DNA of 64,000 nucleotides from an uncultured Campylobacter sp. (GCF_937980635.1 NZ_CALJPG010000008.1:66114-130113); one strand, 5' to 3'; numbered from the stretch's first letter, positions 17,096 through 26,674 are shown. The notes: generated by a model from the sequence alone, not told the origin. Numbers and translations: made by a program.

Positions 17096-17779
17096 TCAAT
17101 GCTGCGCTCCGCGCGGAACTTTAAGATCCGCGAAGCGCTCAAAGCCGCTATCTTGCGCGCTAAGCTCAGCAAATAGAGCAAGGAATTCCGCTCGCGGCAT
17201 CTCTTTAGCACCCATAAATTTCAGATGCTCGTTCATAATCTGACAATCGATTAAAAAGCCGAAATTTGCAAGCACCTCACAAAGCCTAATCAGCGCTACT
17301 TTTGAAGCGTTGCTCTTTAGACTCAGCATACTCTCGCCGCAAAACACACGCCCAAAAATTAGCCCGTATAGCCCACCCACAAGCTCGCCGTCCTCGTATG
17401 TCTCGACGCTGTGAGCGTAGCCGTCTGCTGCTAAACGCGAGTAAGCCTGCACGATCTGCTCGCTGATCCACGTGCCGTCGCTCTCTTTTTTTCGTACGTC
17501 TTTGCAGCGCTCGATGAAGCCCTTAAAATTCGCGTCAAATTTTACTTCATATCGCTTCAGATAGGGCTTGATGGACTTTTGCACGCGCACTTCGCGCGGA
17601 TCAAGCACTGCGCGCGGATCGGGCGACCACCATAAAATCGGCTCATCCTCGTTAAACCACGGAAATATCCCTGCGCTATAAGCGCTAAGCAAGCAATCCT
17701 CGCTCAGATCGCCGCCACTTGCAAGCGGCGCAAAACCGGGCGCATCCATGGGATCTGGAAAATCGTAAAATCGAGCCAT
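17096..17779 (-). CDS. aat: leucyl/phenylalanyl-tRNA-protein transferase
   Basis: Adds Leu or Phe from charged tRNA to proteins with N-terminal Arg or Lys, creating N-degrons. The family signature is complete: FPWFNEDEPILWWSPDPRAVL near residues 40-60, GTWISEQIVQAY, SVETYEDGELVGGLYG, and FCGESMLSL. About 227 residues is normal. The ATG overlaps the clpA TAA by one base (TAATG), so writer and unfoldase of the pathway are translated together; clpS lies just upstream. Confidence 0.96.
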   Translation of the reverse strand: MARFYDFPDPMDAPGFAPLASGGDLSEDCLLSAYSAGIFPWFNEDEPILWWSPDPRAVLDPREVRVQKSIKPYLKRYEVKFDANFKGFIERCKDVRKKESDGTWISEQIVQAYSRLAADGYAHSVETYEDGELVGGLYGLIFGRVFCGESMLSLKSNASKVALIRLCEVLANFGFLIDCQIMNEHLKFMGAKEMPRAEFLALFAELSAQDSGFERFADLKVPRGAQH

Positions 17780-20160
17780 TATTTAACGACACTGCTTTGA
17801 GCTAGTGCAGGTTGCTTTTTTTCTATCTGTGGCAAAGGCGTAGAAGCAAAGCTAAAGCTTAGCTCGCCATCTTTTACGCTCACGCTAACTAAGCCGCCCT
17901 CTTGCAGCGCGCCAAAAAGCAGCTCGCCGCTTATATGATCACTGATCTGCGAGCTGATCTCGCGCTTTAGGTTTCGCGCGCCAAACTCGTCCGAATAGCC
18001 GCGCGAGATAATCAAATCTTTTGCTTCCTTGTTTAGACTAATCTTTACGTTTTTTAGCTGCGACTCTAGCTCGCCGATAGTTTTATCCACGATCTTTTCT
18101 AAAATTTCGCCGCTTAAGCGGTTAAAATTTATGATTTTATCGATGCGGTTGCGAAATTCCGGCGCAAAAAAGCTTCTTATGGCGCTATCTACTTTATAGC
18201 TCTCATCCTTTGTAAATCCGACCTGCGGCGCTTCTTTCGTACCTAAATTCGACGTCATTATTATGATCGTATTTTTAAAATCGGTCGTAACGCCGTTATT
18301 ATCGGTAAGGCTTGCGTTATCGAAAATTCCTAAAAAAATATTCGTCATGCTAGGATGAGCTTTTTCTACCTCATCAAATAAAATGACGCTGTAGGGGTGC
18401 TTTTTGATGTTGTTTGTTAAAATTCCACCGTTTTCAAAGCCCACGTATCCGGGAGGTGCTCCGATGAGCCTAGAAACGCTGTGAGCTTCCATATATTCGC
18501 TCATATCATAGCGCTCAAAATGCACTCCAAGCTGCGCGGCTAAGACCTTGGCTAGCTCACTTTTGCCCACACCGCTGCTACCTGCAAATAAAAATACGCC
18601 GATTGGGGAGCTTGCGCCTCCAAGCCCGGCGTAAGAGCGCAAAAGTGCCTTGCAAAGGCTGCTAACCGCTTCATCTTGACCGAAAATTTCACGCTTGATA
18701 TTGGCTTCCAGATTTTTTAGTACCTGTTTATTATCGACGCTACTGCTTAAATTTGCAATATTCGCGCTAATCGAAAGCGTATTTACCAAATCGTCCTTAC
18801 TGATTTCAAGCGGAGCTTCGTGCGGTTTAAACGCAAAGCTAGCGCCCACCTCGTCGATGAGATCAATGGCGCTGTCGGGAAGGAATTTATCGCTTTGATA
18901 TTTTTTAGCAAGCGTTACGCTATCTCGCAAAATTTCGTCGCTAAATTTTACGCCGTGAAATTCCTCATATTTTTTGGCTACGCCTTTTAAAATTTCGACG
19001 CTATCGTCAATGCTAGGCTCGCTCACGTCGATTTTGCAAAACCTGCGGCTAAGCGCTTTATCCTGCGAAAACGAGCGATATTCGCCGTATGTAGTAGCGC
19101 CGATGACCGATAGCTCGCCGCTTGCAAGCGAAGGTTTTAGGATGTTTGACATATCAAGTTCGTTGCGATTGCCCGTGCCTGCACCAACGATCGTGTGAAT
19201 TTCATCGATAAATAAAATCGCGTTTTGATTAGCGCTAAACTCGTCTATGAGATCTTTTAGTCTCTCTTCAAACTCCCCACGCAGCGTAGTTCCTGCGATC
19301 AGCGCGCCAGCATCAAGGGCGTAAATTACCTTATTTTTTAGCTTCTCTGGCACTTCGCCGCGGACGATTTTTAGCGCGATACCCTCGATGATCGCGGTTT
19401 TACCAACTCCTGCTTCGCCCACTAAGATCGGATTGTTTTTCTTGCGGCGACAGAGGGTTTGCAGCGTCTTTTCGATCTCTTTTTCGCGTCCGATGAGTGG
19501 ATCGATCTTACCCTCAAGTGCGATTTTATTGAGGTTTGCTGTATAAAGCGAGCTAGGCGAATCCTTTTTAATATCGCGCTCGTTTATCGCGTCCTTTTCG
19601 CCCTCAAACGCAGGCTCAAATTCCGTATTCTGCCACTGCCTACGGCTTTCGTCGTAATTCATCGCATGCGTGATATCATCGATATCGTATGAGTTTAGCT
19701 TAATCGCTGCGGCTTCGTCGCGAGAAACGACCTCGTCGCGGTGATCGAAAGCGGATTTGTACTTTCGCACGATGAGTTCAAAAATCGCGGCATTGATACC
19801 GTAGTGATTTAAAATTTTAGTGCAGTCGTTTTCCTTATCATTTAGAATTTTAAGCATAAAATCAAGCTCGTTTTTAGGCTCTTTAGCATTATTTAATTCA
19901 GTATAGAACTGCTTAAATTCTATCGTCTGCGCCGGAGCCTTGCCGCTTGATTTAGGCATCATATCCAAAAGCCCGCCCAGATTATCCAAGATATTTAGGT
20001 AGTTAATATCCGGAATTTCTTTAGCAATGAGCCCATGAAAGGGCTTATTGTATTTAAAAATCGCATAAACTACGTGCGAAGTAGTAATGTATTCGTCCTC
20101 GCCGTCATTTGCGACGCTGATTGCTTGTTCAAAATGTTTGTTTAAAAAAAATCCTATCAT
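17779..20160 (-). CDS. clpA: ClpA, ATP-dependent Clp protease ATP-binding subunit
   Basis: Hexameric AAA+ unfoldase that feeds ClpP and works with ClpS on N-degron substrates. An N-terminal Clp domain (1-150) is followed by D1 with Walker A GEAGVGKTA and Walker B LFIDEIH, and D2 with GSSGVGKSE and ILFDEVEKAHP. It lacks the long middle coiled coil of ClpB, which settles it as ClpA. The 793 residues are slightly over the usual 750-760. It starts 15 bases after clpS and overlaps aat at its end. Confidence 0.96.
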   Translation of the reverse strand: MIGFFLNKHFEQAISVANDGEDEYITTSHVVYAIFKYNKPFHGLIAKEIPDINYLNILDNLGGLLDMMPKSSGKAPAQTIEFKQFYTELNNAKEPKNELDFMLKILNDKENDCTKILNHYGINAAIFELIVRKYKSAFDHRDEVVSRDEAAAIKLNSYDIDDITHAMNYDESRRQWQNTEFEPAFEGEKDAINERDIKKDSPSSLYTANLNKIALEGKIDPLIGREKEIEKTLQTLCRRKKNNPILVGEAGVGKTAIIEGIALKIVRGEVPEKLKNKVIYALDAGALIAGTTLRGEFEERLKDLIDEFSANQNAILFIDEIHTIVGAGTGNRNELDMSNILKPSLASGELSVIGATTYGEYRSFSQDKALSRRFCKIDVSEPSIDDSVEILKGVAKKYEEFHGVKFSDEILRDSVTLAKKYQSDKFLPDSAIDLIDEVGASFAFKPHEAPLEISKDDLVNTLSISANIANLSSSVDNKQVLKNLEANIKREIFGQDEAVSSLCKALLRSYAGLGGASSPIGVFLFAGSSGVGKSELAKVLAAQLGVHFERYDMSEYMEAHSVSRLIGAPPGYVGFENGGILTNNIKKHPYSVILFDEVEKAHPSMTNIFLGIFDNASLTDNNGVTTDFKNTIIIMTSNLGTKEAPQVGFTKDESYKVDSAIRSFFAPEFRNRIDKIINFNRLSGEILEKIVDKTIGELESQLKNVKISLNKEAKDLIISRGYSDEFGARNLKREISSQISDHISGELLFGALQEGGLVSVSVKDGELSFSFASTPLPQIEKKQPALAQSSVVK

Positions 20161-20175
20161 TGCTTTCCTTTAAAT

Positions 20176-20481
20176 TTAATCCTCTTCGATCTCACATCTA
20201 AGAGGGAATCCTGCGGCCTTTGCCGCTTGTAAAACCGCTTGTTGCTTGCACTCGGCTATCTCTTTGGGATACGCGCCGCAAACCGCGCGACCCTGCTTAT
20301 GAACTTTCATCATTAAATCTACGGCGTCGTTAAAGTTTTTGGCGAAAATCTCCATCAAAATATAAACCACGAAATCCATCGTCGTCACGTCGTCGTTTAG
20401 TAAAATCACCTTATACGGGCGAGGCACGAAAGATTTTGTTTTGGCGCGAGTGCGAATCTGCACGCCGGTTTTAGTTGCCAT
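20176..20481 (-). CDS. clpS: ClpS, adaptor for N-degron recognition
   Basis: A 101-residue protein that binds destabilising N-terminal residues and hands substrates to ClpA. The core PYKVILLNDDVTTMDFVVYIL contains the NDD substrate pocket, followed by the HKQGRAVCGAYPKEIAE segment with the conserved His and GRAVCG. The basic N-terminal tail is typical. Its start overlaps the thioredoxin-like gene by 11 bases, and clpA follows at once. Confidence 0.96.
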   Translation of the reverse strand: MATKTGVQIRTRAKTKSFVPRPYKVILLNDDVTTMDFVVYILMEIFAKNFNDAVDLMMKVHKQGRAVCGAYPKEIAECKQQAVLQAAKAAGFPLRCEIEED

Positions 20482-21169
20482 TTTTTATCCTGGCGATATC
20501 GCTTTTTATCACATCGGTATCGACCATGCCTAAGTAATACGGCTTGCCCCGCTCATCGCCCTCGTTAATGTCGGTAAGCCTTTGATATTTTCCGTCTTTA
20601 AGCACCACCTTAAAAGGGATCGAAAGCGCGTGGCGATAATCGATGTCGCTTAAAATTTGACCCACTATGCGCTCGTTTTGTTTTGAATTGGAGATGAAAT
20701 AATATGCGTTAAACTTTTTCGTAAAATTTTCGATCACCTGCGCATCGGTAATATCCTCAAAATAAATCAAGCCGACCATCAGAAAATCCGCGGAATTTTT
20801 TAGCTGAAAGTCCATCAAATGCGGCGCTTCGATGCGGCACGGCTGGCAGTACGTACCGAAAATATCAAACATTAAAATTTTATCGCTGTCCGCGAGCTTA
20901 AAGCCCTTTTCTGTCCGCTCAATCGTTACCTCGCCGCCTACGACGCTTTTAAGCGTAAATCGTTCGCCCGTTTTAAACGGCGTAAAAGCTACCTCCTCGC
21001 CGCTCTCTCCGCCAATACGCTCGCCATTTTTATCTTGAGCGGAATTTTTTGCCATCTGATTCTCACTCGCGGTAGGATCTACGCCAGCAGAGCCCGTCTT
21101 TTTCTGCGAATCATCTCCGCAGCCGCTTAAGACAAAAATCGCCAAACATAATAGTAAAAATTTCTTCAT
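20471..21169 (-). CDS. thioredoxin-fold lipoprotein
   Basis: Lipoprotein signal with lipobox LSGC (Cys about 17), then a low-complexity linker of about 45 residues, then a TlpA/ResA-like thioredoxin fold with the CxxC motif TYCQPC (about 112-115) in a FDIFGTYCQPCRIEAPHL context. It probably acts as a membrane-bound periplasmic disulfide reductase or oxidase. A similar gene stands beside clpS in C. jejuni as I recall. The end overlaps clpS by 11 bases. Substrate unknown. Confidence 0.8.
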   Translation of the reverse strand: MKKFLLLCLAIFVLSGCGDDSQKKTGSAGVDPTASENQMAKNSAQDKNGERIGGESGEEVAFTPFKTGERFTLKSVVGGEVTIERTEKGFKLADSDKILMFDIFGTYCQPCRIEAPHLMDFQLKNSADFLMVGLIYFEDITDAQVIENFTKKFNAYYFISNSKQNERIVGQILSDIDYRHALSIPFKVVLKDGKYQRLTDINEGDERGKPYYLGMVDTDVIKSDIARIKNGN

Positions 21170-21224
21170 TGCATTTCCTTCGGGTTTAAATTTAAGCCCG
21201 CATTTTAACCAAAGTTTTGTGAAT

Positions 21225-21689
21225 TTAAAATGAATGCTTGTCGTATCGCTTCATCGCGCTTTGCGCTTCGCGGTCGGCTTCCTTGCGCTTTAGCGATTCG
21301 CGCTTATCGTGCAGATTTTTGCCACTAGCCAAAGCGATACGCGCCTTTACGCGGTTTTTATCATTGAGATACAGCGACAAAACCACGATGGTAAGGCCCT
21401 CTTTGCTAACCGCGCCAAGCAGCTTGTCGATCTGCTTTCTGTGCATCAAAAGCTTTCGCACTGCCCCTTCGTCTGGACGAAAGTGGGCGTTGGTGCTTTC
21501 AAGATAGCTGATATGGGCGTTTAGCAAAAACAGCTCGCCGCGGATCACGCGACAGAAGCTATCTTTGAGATTGCCCCTGCCCGCTCGCAGAGCTTTGACC
21601 TCGCTGCCCTTTAGCACGATGCCCGCTTCAAAGCTTTCAAGTATCGTAAAATCGTGAAATGCCTTGCGATTTTTACTCAGTTCTTTCAT
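21225..21689 (-). CDS. smpB: SmpB, SsrA (tmRNA)-binding protein
   Basis: Binds tmRNA and brings it to stalled ribosomes for trans-translation. Signatures are NRKAFHDFTILESFEAGIVLKGSEVKALRAGRGNLKDSF, FLLNAHISYL and the C-terminal GKNLHDKRE basic tail ending in MKRYDKHSF. 154 residues is normal. The tmRNA gene itself is not in this window. Same strand and block as the clp genes. Confidence 0.97.
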   Translation of the reverse strand: MKELSKNRKAFHDFTILESFEAGIVLKGSEVKALRAGRGNLKDSFCRVIRGELFLLNAHISYLESTNAHFRPDEGAVRKLLMHRKQIDKLLGAVSKEGLTIVVLSLYLNDKNRVKARIALASGKNLHDKRESLKRKEADREAQSAMKRYDKHSF

Positions 21690-21815
21690 CTTTTTCCTTC
21701 TAAATTTGACCCTAAGCTTAGCCCGTTTTTGCTTAAATTTAAAAGCGGGCGAGCGAAATTTTAAATTTTATCTTTAAATTTAGCTTTTAAATTTTAACCG
21801 CGCGCCTTGGAATTC

Positions 21816-22559
21816 TTATTTTAAGAAAAACACGCTGCTGCCGCTGCCGCTTAGAAACATATCGCGATACTTGCTCATCTGCGGATATAGCTTTATGCAC
21901 GGCGCGAAAAGATCATTTAACGTAAAGCCGTCATATCGCGCTAGCAGCTGCTCACTGCTTAAACGCAACATCTCTTGCGCCTGCGCGGCGTTTATATTTT
22001 GCATAAAGCTTGCGCGAAACTCATTATAAACCGCGCCGGTGGAGCAAAAGATCGCGGGCGTTAAAATTTCGATCGCCGGCAAGAGGTCCTCGAAAGGCTC
22101 GATGATCTCGCCGATGCCGCGCACGTTTGCGGCCTCCAGCCCGCTAACAAAAAACGCGACGTCTGCGCCGATATTTTGCGCGATCGCTATAAGCCGCTCG
22201 CGCGGAATTTTTAAGCTTAATTCTTCGTTCGCAAGCCGCAAAAACGCCGCCGCATCGCTACTGCCGCCTCCAAGACCCGCACCGATCGGAATATGTTTTT
22301 TAAGCACGATCTTGTGCGAGCTGAAAAAATCCGCAAGCTCGCGCGCAAAGCCCGCCCGCTCAAGCGCCGCCTTGGCCTTTAAAATTATATTATTTGTGAT
22401 CTGCGCGGCGCCGCATTCAAGCGCAAAGCTGCTCGCGCGCTCGAAGCTTATCTCATCAAACAGCTCCTTGCGCAGCACGAAGCGCGAGGCGATCTCGTGG
22501 TAGCCGCCGCGCGTGCCGACGACTTTTAAAAAAACATTGATCTTTGCATAGGCTTTCAA
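21816..22559 (-). CDS. ispE: 4-diphosphocytidyl-2-C-methyl-D-erythritol kinase
   Basis: Phosphorylates CDP-methylerythritol in the MEP isoprenoid pathway. GHMP-kinase signs are the N-terminal AYAKINVFLKVVGTRGGYHEI, the ATP-binding IPIGAGLGGGSSDAAAFLRLAN, and the C-terminal LSGSGSSVFF loop. The 247 residues are near the family length in this group. An 808-base gene-free stretch follows before truB; I recall csrA there in C. jejuni. Confidence 0.96.
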   Translation of the reverse strand: MKAYAKINVFLKVVGTRGGYHEIASRFVLRKELFDEISFERASSFALECGAAQITNNIILKAKAALERAGFARELADFFSSHKIVLKKHIPIGAGLGGGSSDAAAFLRLANEELSLKIPRERLIAIAQNIGADVAFFVSGLEAANVRGIGEIIEPFEDLLPAIEILTPAIFCSTGAVYNEFRASFMQNINAAQAQEMLRLSSEQLLARYDGFTLNDLFAPCIKLYPQMSKYRDMFLSGSGSSVFFLK

Positions 22560-23367
22560 AATTTTACTCCTTCTGCGCTTTGGCGCGCTTGCGTTAAATT
22601 TAGCTCACGGCAAGCCCATCTAACGCGATTAAAATTTCAATCCGCGCGCGAGTTAAATTTCAGCCTGCGGCACGCCCCGTCCAGTGCAATCAAAATTTAA
22701 AACTGCGTGCCGTGAAGTGCGCGCCGCGGAATTTAACCCGCGATCGTGGCGCCCGATACGTAAATTTTATAAAGCGCGGAAATTTAAATCTGCGACGCAT
22801 GCGGCGGAATTTCAATCCGCGGCGCAAATCTATCTTAGCGATTAAAATTCCAAGCCAGCAAAATTCTAGCTGCGCTGCGCTAAGTCGTAAATTTAACTTA
22901 ACGGTACGCCGCCCGCTGCAAAATCAAACCCGTCGGCGCGTACATGCACCGCCGCGAGCTAGAATTTCATTCGACACAGGCCGCTTGCTGCGCCGCGATA
23001 AGGTCCAACCTGCGCGCTTTTTAAATCGCGAAATTTTAATCGCGCGGCGCGTCGTCATCGCGCACCGAAAAGCAAATCAAAACGCCGTTCCGCCGCGTTT
23101 AAATTTACCCTCACGGATTTATTTCTTTTCACAAGCGAGCGTCGCCTGCCTAGCCGCATTTAAATTTTAAATTTACTCCGCCCGATGCCGATCTGCGATC
23201 TGTGCGCAACGAAAAAGCGTGATCGCTCGCCCGCTGCTCCGCACGATAAAATTTAACCGCGCAGGGCGGCGTCCTATGCGAGCAAATTTAAAACGCGCCG
23301 TATTTATGATCGCTTCAAAATTTCAAACTCGAACCGCCAAAATTCCGCCGCAGGCTGGAGCCGCTGA
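22560..23367. other. gene-free stretch between ispE and truB
   Basis: Neither strand carries a believable gene. The longest frame (22712-23170, plus) encodes an Arg-rich chain without a ribosome-binding site or signs of a fold. The sequence is a mix of GC-rich words (GCGCGCCG-like) and RAATTY hexamers. No CsrA-like start (MLILTRK or similar) could be found, although csrA is expected here from C. jejuni. Confidence 0.6.
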
Positions 23368-24216
23368 TTAAAACGCGCCGCCTGCGATCGGAACGTCGTT
23401 CCAAAGATACCTCACCTCGCCCGAGCTTATCTCGATGATCGAGTAAAAATCGCCACATATAAGCAGATAGCGCCCGTCTGCGCGGCTCGCTAGATCCTTT
23501 GCGGCAAGCTTTTTGCCCAGGATCACGTCGCGAGCGTCGCCGTCGTAAAAGTTCGGCGCGAGGTCCAAAAACTCGAGCGGATTTAGCGCCGCCTCATCCG
23601 CAAAGCGCGGATCTTTCAAACAAAAAGCCCCCTCGCTCTGCCGTCTAAGCGCACTTAGCGTACCGCAAACGCCTAGCTTTTCTGCTAAAATTTGCGCGAA
23701 AGAGCGCACGTAGCCGCCCTCGCTAAGCGCAACGCGAAAGCTCACGAATGGATGAGCGTAGCTTAAAATTTCGGCATAAAAAACCCGCATCGAGGTCTCT
23801 TTTAGGCTCACCTCTTCGCCCGCGCGAGCGAGCTTGTATGCGCGTACGCCGTCAATTTTCTTGGCGCTGAAAGCGGGCGGGATAAATTTTATCTCGCCGC
23901 GCATTTGCGCCATCGCAGCGTCTAAAACCTCGCGCGAAATCGGCGGGATTTGCTCCACGCGCCCTATGTTTTCGTTATCGCCGCTTGGGCTTTGTGCGCC
24001 CAGCCACAGCGTCGCGGCGTAAACTTTTGGCTCCTTTTTCAAAAACCTAAAAAAGCGCGCGTATTGCCCGAACGCCACGATCAGCGCGCCGCTTGCGAAG
24101 GGATCGAGCGTGCCGCTAAAGCCCGCCTTTTTCACGCCGTATTTGCGCTTAAGAGCGCTTAAAAATTTATTGCTGCCGATGCCCGCGGGCTTATCAGCCA
24201 AAAACAATCTATTCAT
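23368..24216 (-). CDS. truB: tRNA pseudouridine-55 synthase TruB
   Basis: Converts U55 in the T-loop of tRNAs to pseudouridine. The catalytic motif GFSGTLDPFASGALIVAFGQYARFF includes Asp about 38. KPAGIGSNKFLSAL at the N-terminus and the RRQSEGAF region are also typical. The 282 residues agree with the family. Its ATG lies within the end of the helicase gene (eight-base overlap), so it is translated with it. Confidence 0.95.
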   Translation of the reverse strand: MNRLFLADKPAGIGSNKFLSALKRKYGVKKAGFSGTLDPFASGALIVAFGQYARFFRFLKKEPKVYAATLWLGAQSPSGDNENIGRVEQIPPISREVLDAAMAQMRGEIKFIPPAFSAKKIDGVRAYKLARAGEEVSLKETSMRVFYAEILSYAHPFVSFRVALSEGGYVRSFAQILAEKLGVCGTLSALRRQSEGAFCLKDPRFADEAALNPLEFLDLAPNFYDGDARDVILGKKLAAKDLASRADGRYLLICGDFYSIIEISSGEVRYLWNDVPIAGGAF

Positions 24217-26269
24217 AAGCGCCGATCTTTTCTACGAAATTTGACATTATCACGCGTGAAATTCCGCCGAAATTTATCGTGAGTCGGTCGCCGTTTACCG
24301 CCGTGATCTGTCCGATGCCAAAGAGTTTGTGTTTGATCAGCTCGCCCTTGTTAAAGCCGCTACTTTGCTCGCGCGGCGGCTCTTTAGCCACCAAACCCGC
24401 CTCGGCTATAAATCTGCTAGCATCGAGCCTCTCGCGCTTGCCGCGATAAAAGCGGCTAGCGGCAAAGCTAAGCGTAAGCGTGCGCTTGGCGCGCGTGATC
24501 GCTACGTATGCGAGCCTGCGCTCCTCCTCGATGTCGCTACTGTCGCCCAATAGCGGGAAAAAGCCCTCCTCCAGCCCGATTACGAAAAGATGCTCGAACT
24601 CAAGCCCCTTGCTTGCGTGCACGCTCATTATGTTTATCGCATCGCCCATAATGGCGTCCTGATCGCTAAGAAGGCTCAGCTCGTTTAAAAATTCCGCCAG
24701 ATCAAAATCGGGCTTATTGCTCGCTTCGTCCTTTAGCATAGCCAAAAACTCGTCGATGTTCGCTACGCGGTCGGCGCCGTCCGGAAGCGAGGCATAGTAA
24801 GCCTTTAGCCCAAAAGCGGGCTCCAGCGCGTCTATTTTTTTGATAGTATCCGCTAGTGCGGAAATAGAAGCGATGCCGCTTTTAAGCTCGGCTAGAGCCT
24901 GCGCCGCCTTGGCGCTAAGCCCCGCATCAGGCTCGCTAAACGCGTCGAATAGACTTATGAGCCGCAAGTGCGAAAGTTCCTCGAGCTTCGCCAGCGAGAC
25001 CTTGCCGATGCCGCGCTTGGGCACGTTTATGATCCGCCTCATCGAAAAGTCGTCGTGCTCGTCGTTTACTAAGCGCAGATAGGCGATCGTATCCTTGATC
25101 TCGGCGCGCTCGTAAAATTTCACGCCGCCTACCATTTTATACGGGATTTTAGCGCGATTCAGCCCCTCTTCCAGCGCGCGCGAAAGAGCGTTTACGCGGT
25201 AAAGCACGGCGATTTGAGAGGGCGCTACGCCGCTTGAAAGAAGCTTTTTGATAGCTTCTGCGATCTTTGCCGCCTCGATACTCTCCTCGTCTGAACGCAA
25301 AATTTCGATCTTTTCGCCGCCGCCGTTCATGCTAGTAAGGCTCTTGCCGAGGCGGTTTTTGTTATGCGAGATGAGCTCGTTGGCGGCATTTAAAATTTCA
25401 TCCGTGGAGCGGTAGTTCTGCTCGAGCTTGATAAATTTCACGTTTGAGAACTGATCTTTAAAATTTAGAATATTTTCTATCCGTGCGCCGCGCCAGCCGT
25501 AGATACTCTGATCGTCATCGCCTACCACCACGAGGTTTTCATGCGCAGCGCAGAGCTTTTTCAGTAGTTTGAATTGAATGTCGTTGGTGTCCTGATACTC
25601 ATCCACCGTGATATAGGCGTAACGGCGTGAAATTTCATCGCATAGCCGCTCATTGGCGCTTAAAATTTTATAAGGCAAGATCAGTAGATCATCAAAATCC
25701 ACAAGATTATTCGCCGCCAAATACGCCTCGTAGCGTTTATATGCATCAGCGCAATGCGCGTAAAATCCGCTATACATCCTGCTTAGCTCATCCTCTTCGC
25801 CCTTTAGAAGCTCGTCGATATCTTTGGGGCCGATCAGAGAATTTTTGTAGGTTGAAATTTTAGCCGCCAATAGCGACGTGGGCAAATTTATTTCAAAGCC
25901 CTTGATGATCTTTTTCTTATCGTCGGTATCGATTACTTGGAAGTTTGCGCTGCGTCCAAGCTCGCTAATATGAAATTTCAAAAACAAAAGCCCGAATTTA
26001 TGAAAGGTGCACAGAAGCGGCACGCCGCTTAAATTTAGCCCGCTTATCAGATTAAGCGCTCGCGAGCGCATCTCAGCGGCGGCTTTGTTCGTAAACGTAA
26101 GCGTGAGAGTATTTTCCGCAGGCACGCCGTTTGAGAGCAAGTAAGCAAGGCGCGCGGTGATCGTTTTAGTTTTGCCGCTACCAGCACCCGCTAAGATTAA
26201 CATCGCTCCGTCCACGTGGCTCGCAGCCTCGCGCTGAGCGGAATTAAGCCCTTCTAAAATATTACTCAT
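24209..26269 (-). CDS. UvrD/Rep-family superfamily 1 DNA helicase
   Basis: Unwinds DNA 3'-5' in repair or replication restart. Motifs: Q motif LNSAQREAA, Walker A GAGSGKTKTI (motif I), DEYQDTN (II), GDDDQSIYGWRGA (III), LEQNYRSTDEIL (IV), VSVHASKGLEFEHLFVIGLEEGFFP (V region) and VAITRAKRTL (VI). The 686-residue size suits Rep or UvrD; sequence alone does not decide. It overlaps both the SspB-like gene (ATGA) and truB. Confidence 0.93.
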   Translation of the reverse strand: MSNILEGLNSAQREAASHVDGAMLILAGAGSGKTKTITARLAYLLSNGVPAENTLTLTFTNKAAAEMRSRALNLISGLNLSGVPLLCTFHKFGLLFLKFHISELGRSANFQVIDTDDKKKIIKGFEINLPTSLLAAKISTYKNSLIGPKDIDELLKGEEDELSRMYSGFYAHCADAYKRYEAYLAANNLVDFDDLLILPYKILSANERLCDEISRRYAYITVDEYQDTNDIQFKLLKKLCAAHENLVVVGDDDQSIYGWRGARIENILNFKDQFSNVKFIKLEQNYRSTDEILNAANELISHNKNRLGKSLTSMNGGGEKIEILRSDEESIEAAKIAEAIKKLLSSGVAPSQIAVLYRVNALSRALEEGLNRAKIPYKMVGGVKFYERAEIKDTIAYLRLVNDEHDDFSMRRIINVPKRGIGKVSLAKLEELSHLRLISLFDAFSEPDAGLSAKAAQALAELKSGIASISALADTIKKIDALEPAFGLKAYYASLPDGADRVANIDEFLAMLKDEASNKPDFDLAEFLNELSLLSDQDAIMGDAINIMSVHASKGLEFEHLFVIGLEEGFFPLLGDSSDIEEERRLAYVAITRAKRTLTLSFAASRFYRGKRERLDASRFIAEAGLVAKEPPREQSSGFNKGELIKHKLFGIGQITAVNGDRLTINFGGISRVIMSNFVEKIGAYE

Positions 26270-26673
26270 TTTGAGAAAATTTTACGCGATTTTTCGCGTT
26301 TAAGCCACTCAGACTCGGGACGAGAAAAATTTACCGCGATAGGCTTGCCGTCCACGACGATCTGCAAGACCGCGTAAAACGGCACGCTAAGCGTGCTTGC
26401 AAAATCTTGCGGTCCAAATCCCGCCTCGAAAACCAGCTCATCCTTGCTAAGGTGCGCGCTAGAAAGCGTGTATTCCTCCAGCTGCAAAAAGATCGCGGGC
26501 ATTTTGAAGCTTTTTAAAATTTCCTCCGGTAGCGGCGGGTCAAATTTTATCTGATCCGTCCTCGCAACGATGCCAAATCCGCACCCAAGAGCCAAAACGT
26601 AATCCAAAACCGCGCCTATATTTGCACTACTCGCAGCGATAAATTTATCGTCTTTTAAAATTTTATCTATCAT
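26266..26673 (-). CDS. SspB-like protein, possible ClpX adaptor
   Basis: 135 residues. The second half, ELVFEAGFGPQDFASTLSVPFYAVLQIVVDG, follows the pattern of SspB, where a FxARFGG stretch precedes a VSVPLAAVLAIYARENG strand. The preceding segment (LPEEILKSFKMPAIFLQLEEY) fits the SspB strand order. SspB binds ssrA-tagged proteins and passes them to ClpXP. Here it lies between the helicase and pepF, in the same block as smpB and clpA. The C-terminal ClpX-binding tail of classic SspB is not obvious (it ends with WLKREKSRKIFSK), so the assignment is a hypothesis. Confidence 0.55.
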   Translation of the reverse strand: MIDKILKDDKFIAASSANIGAVLDYVLALGCGFGIVARTDQIKFDPPLPEEILKSFKMPAIFLQLEEYTLSSAHLSKDELVFEAGFGPQDFASTLSVPFYAVLQIVVDGKPIAVNFSRPESEWLKREKSRKIFSK

Positions 26674-26674
26674 C

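Noticed and set aside
22712..23170. 152-codon plus-strand frame between ispE and truB
   Set aside because: Arg-rich sequence read from GC-rich intergenic repeats; no ribosome-binding site, no fold-like pattern.
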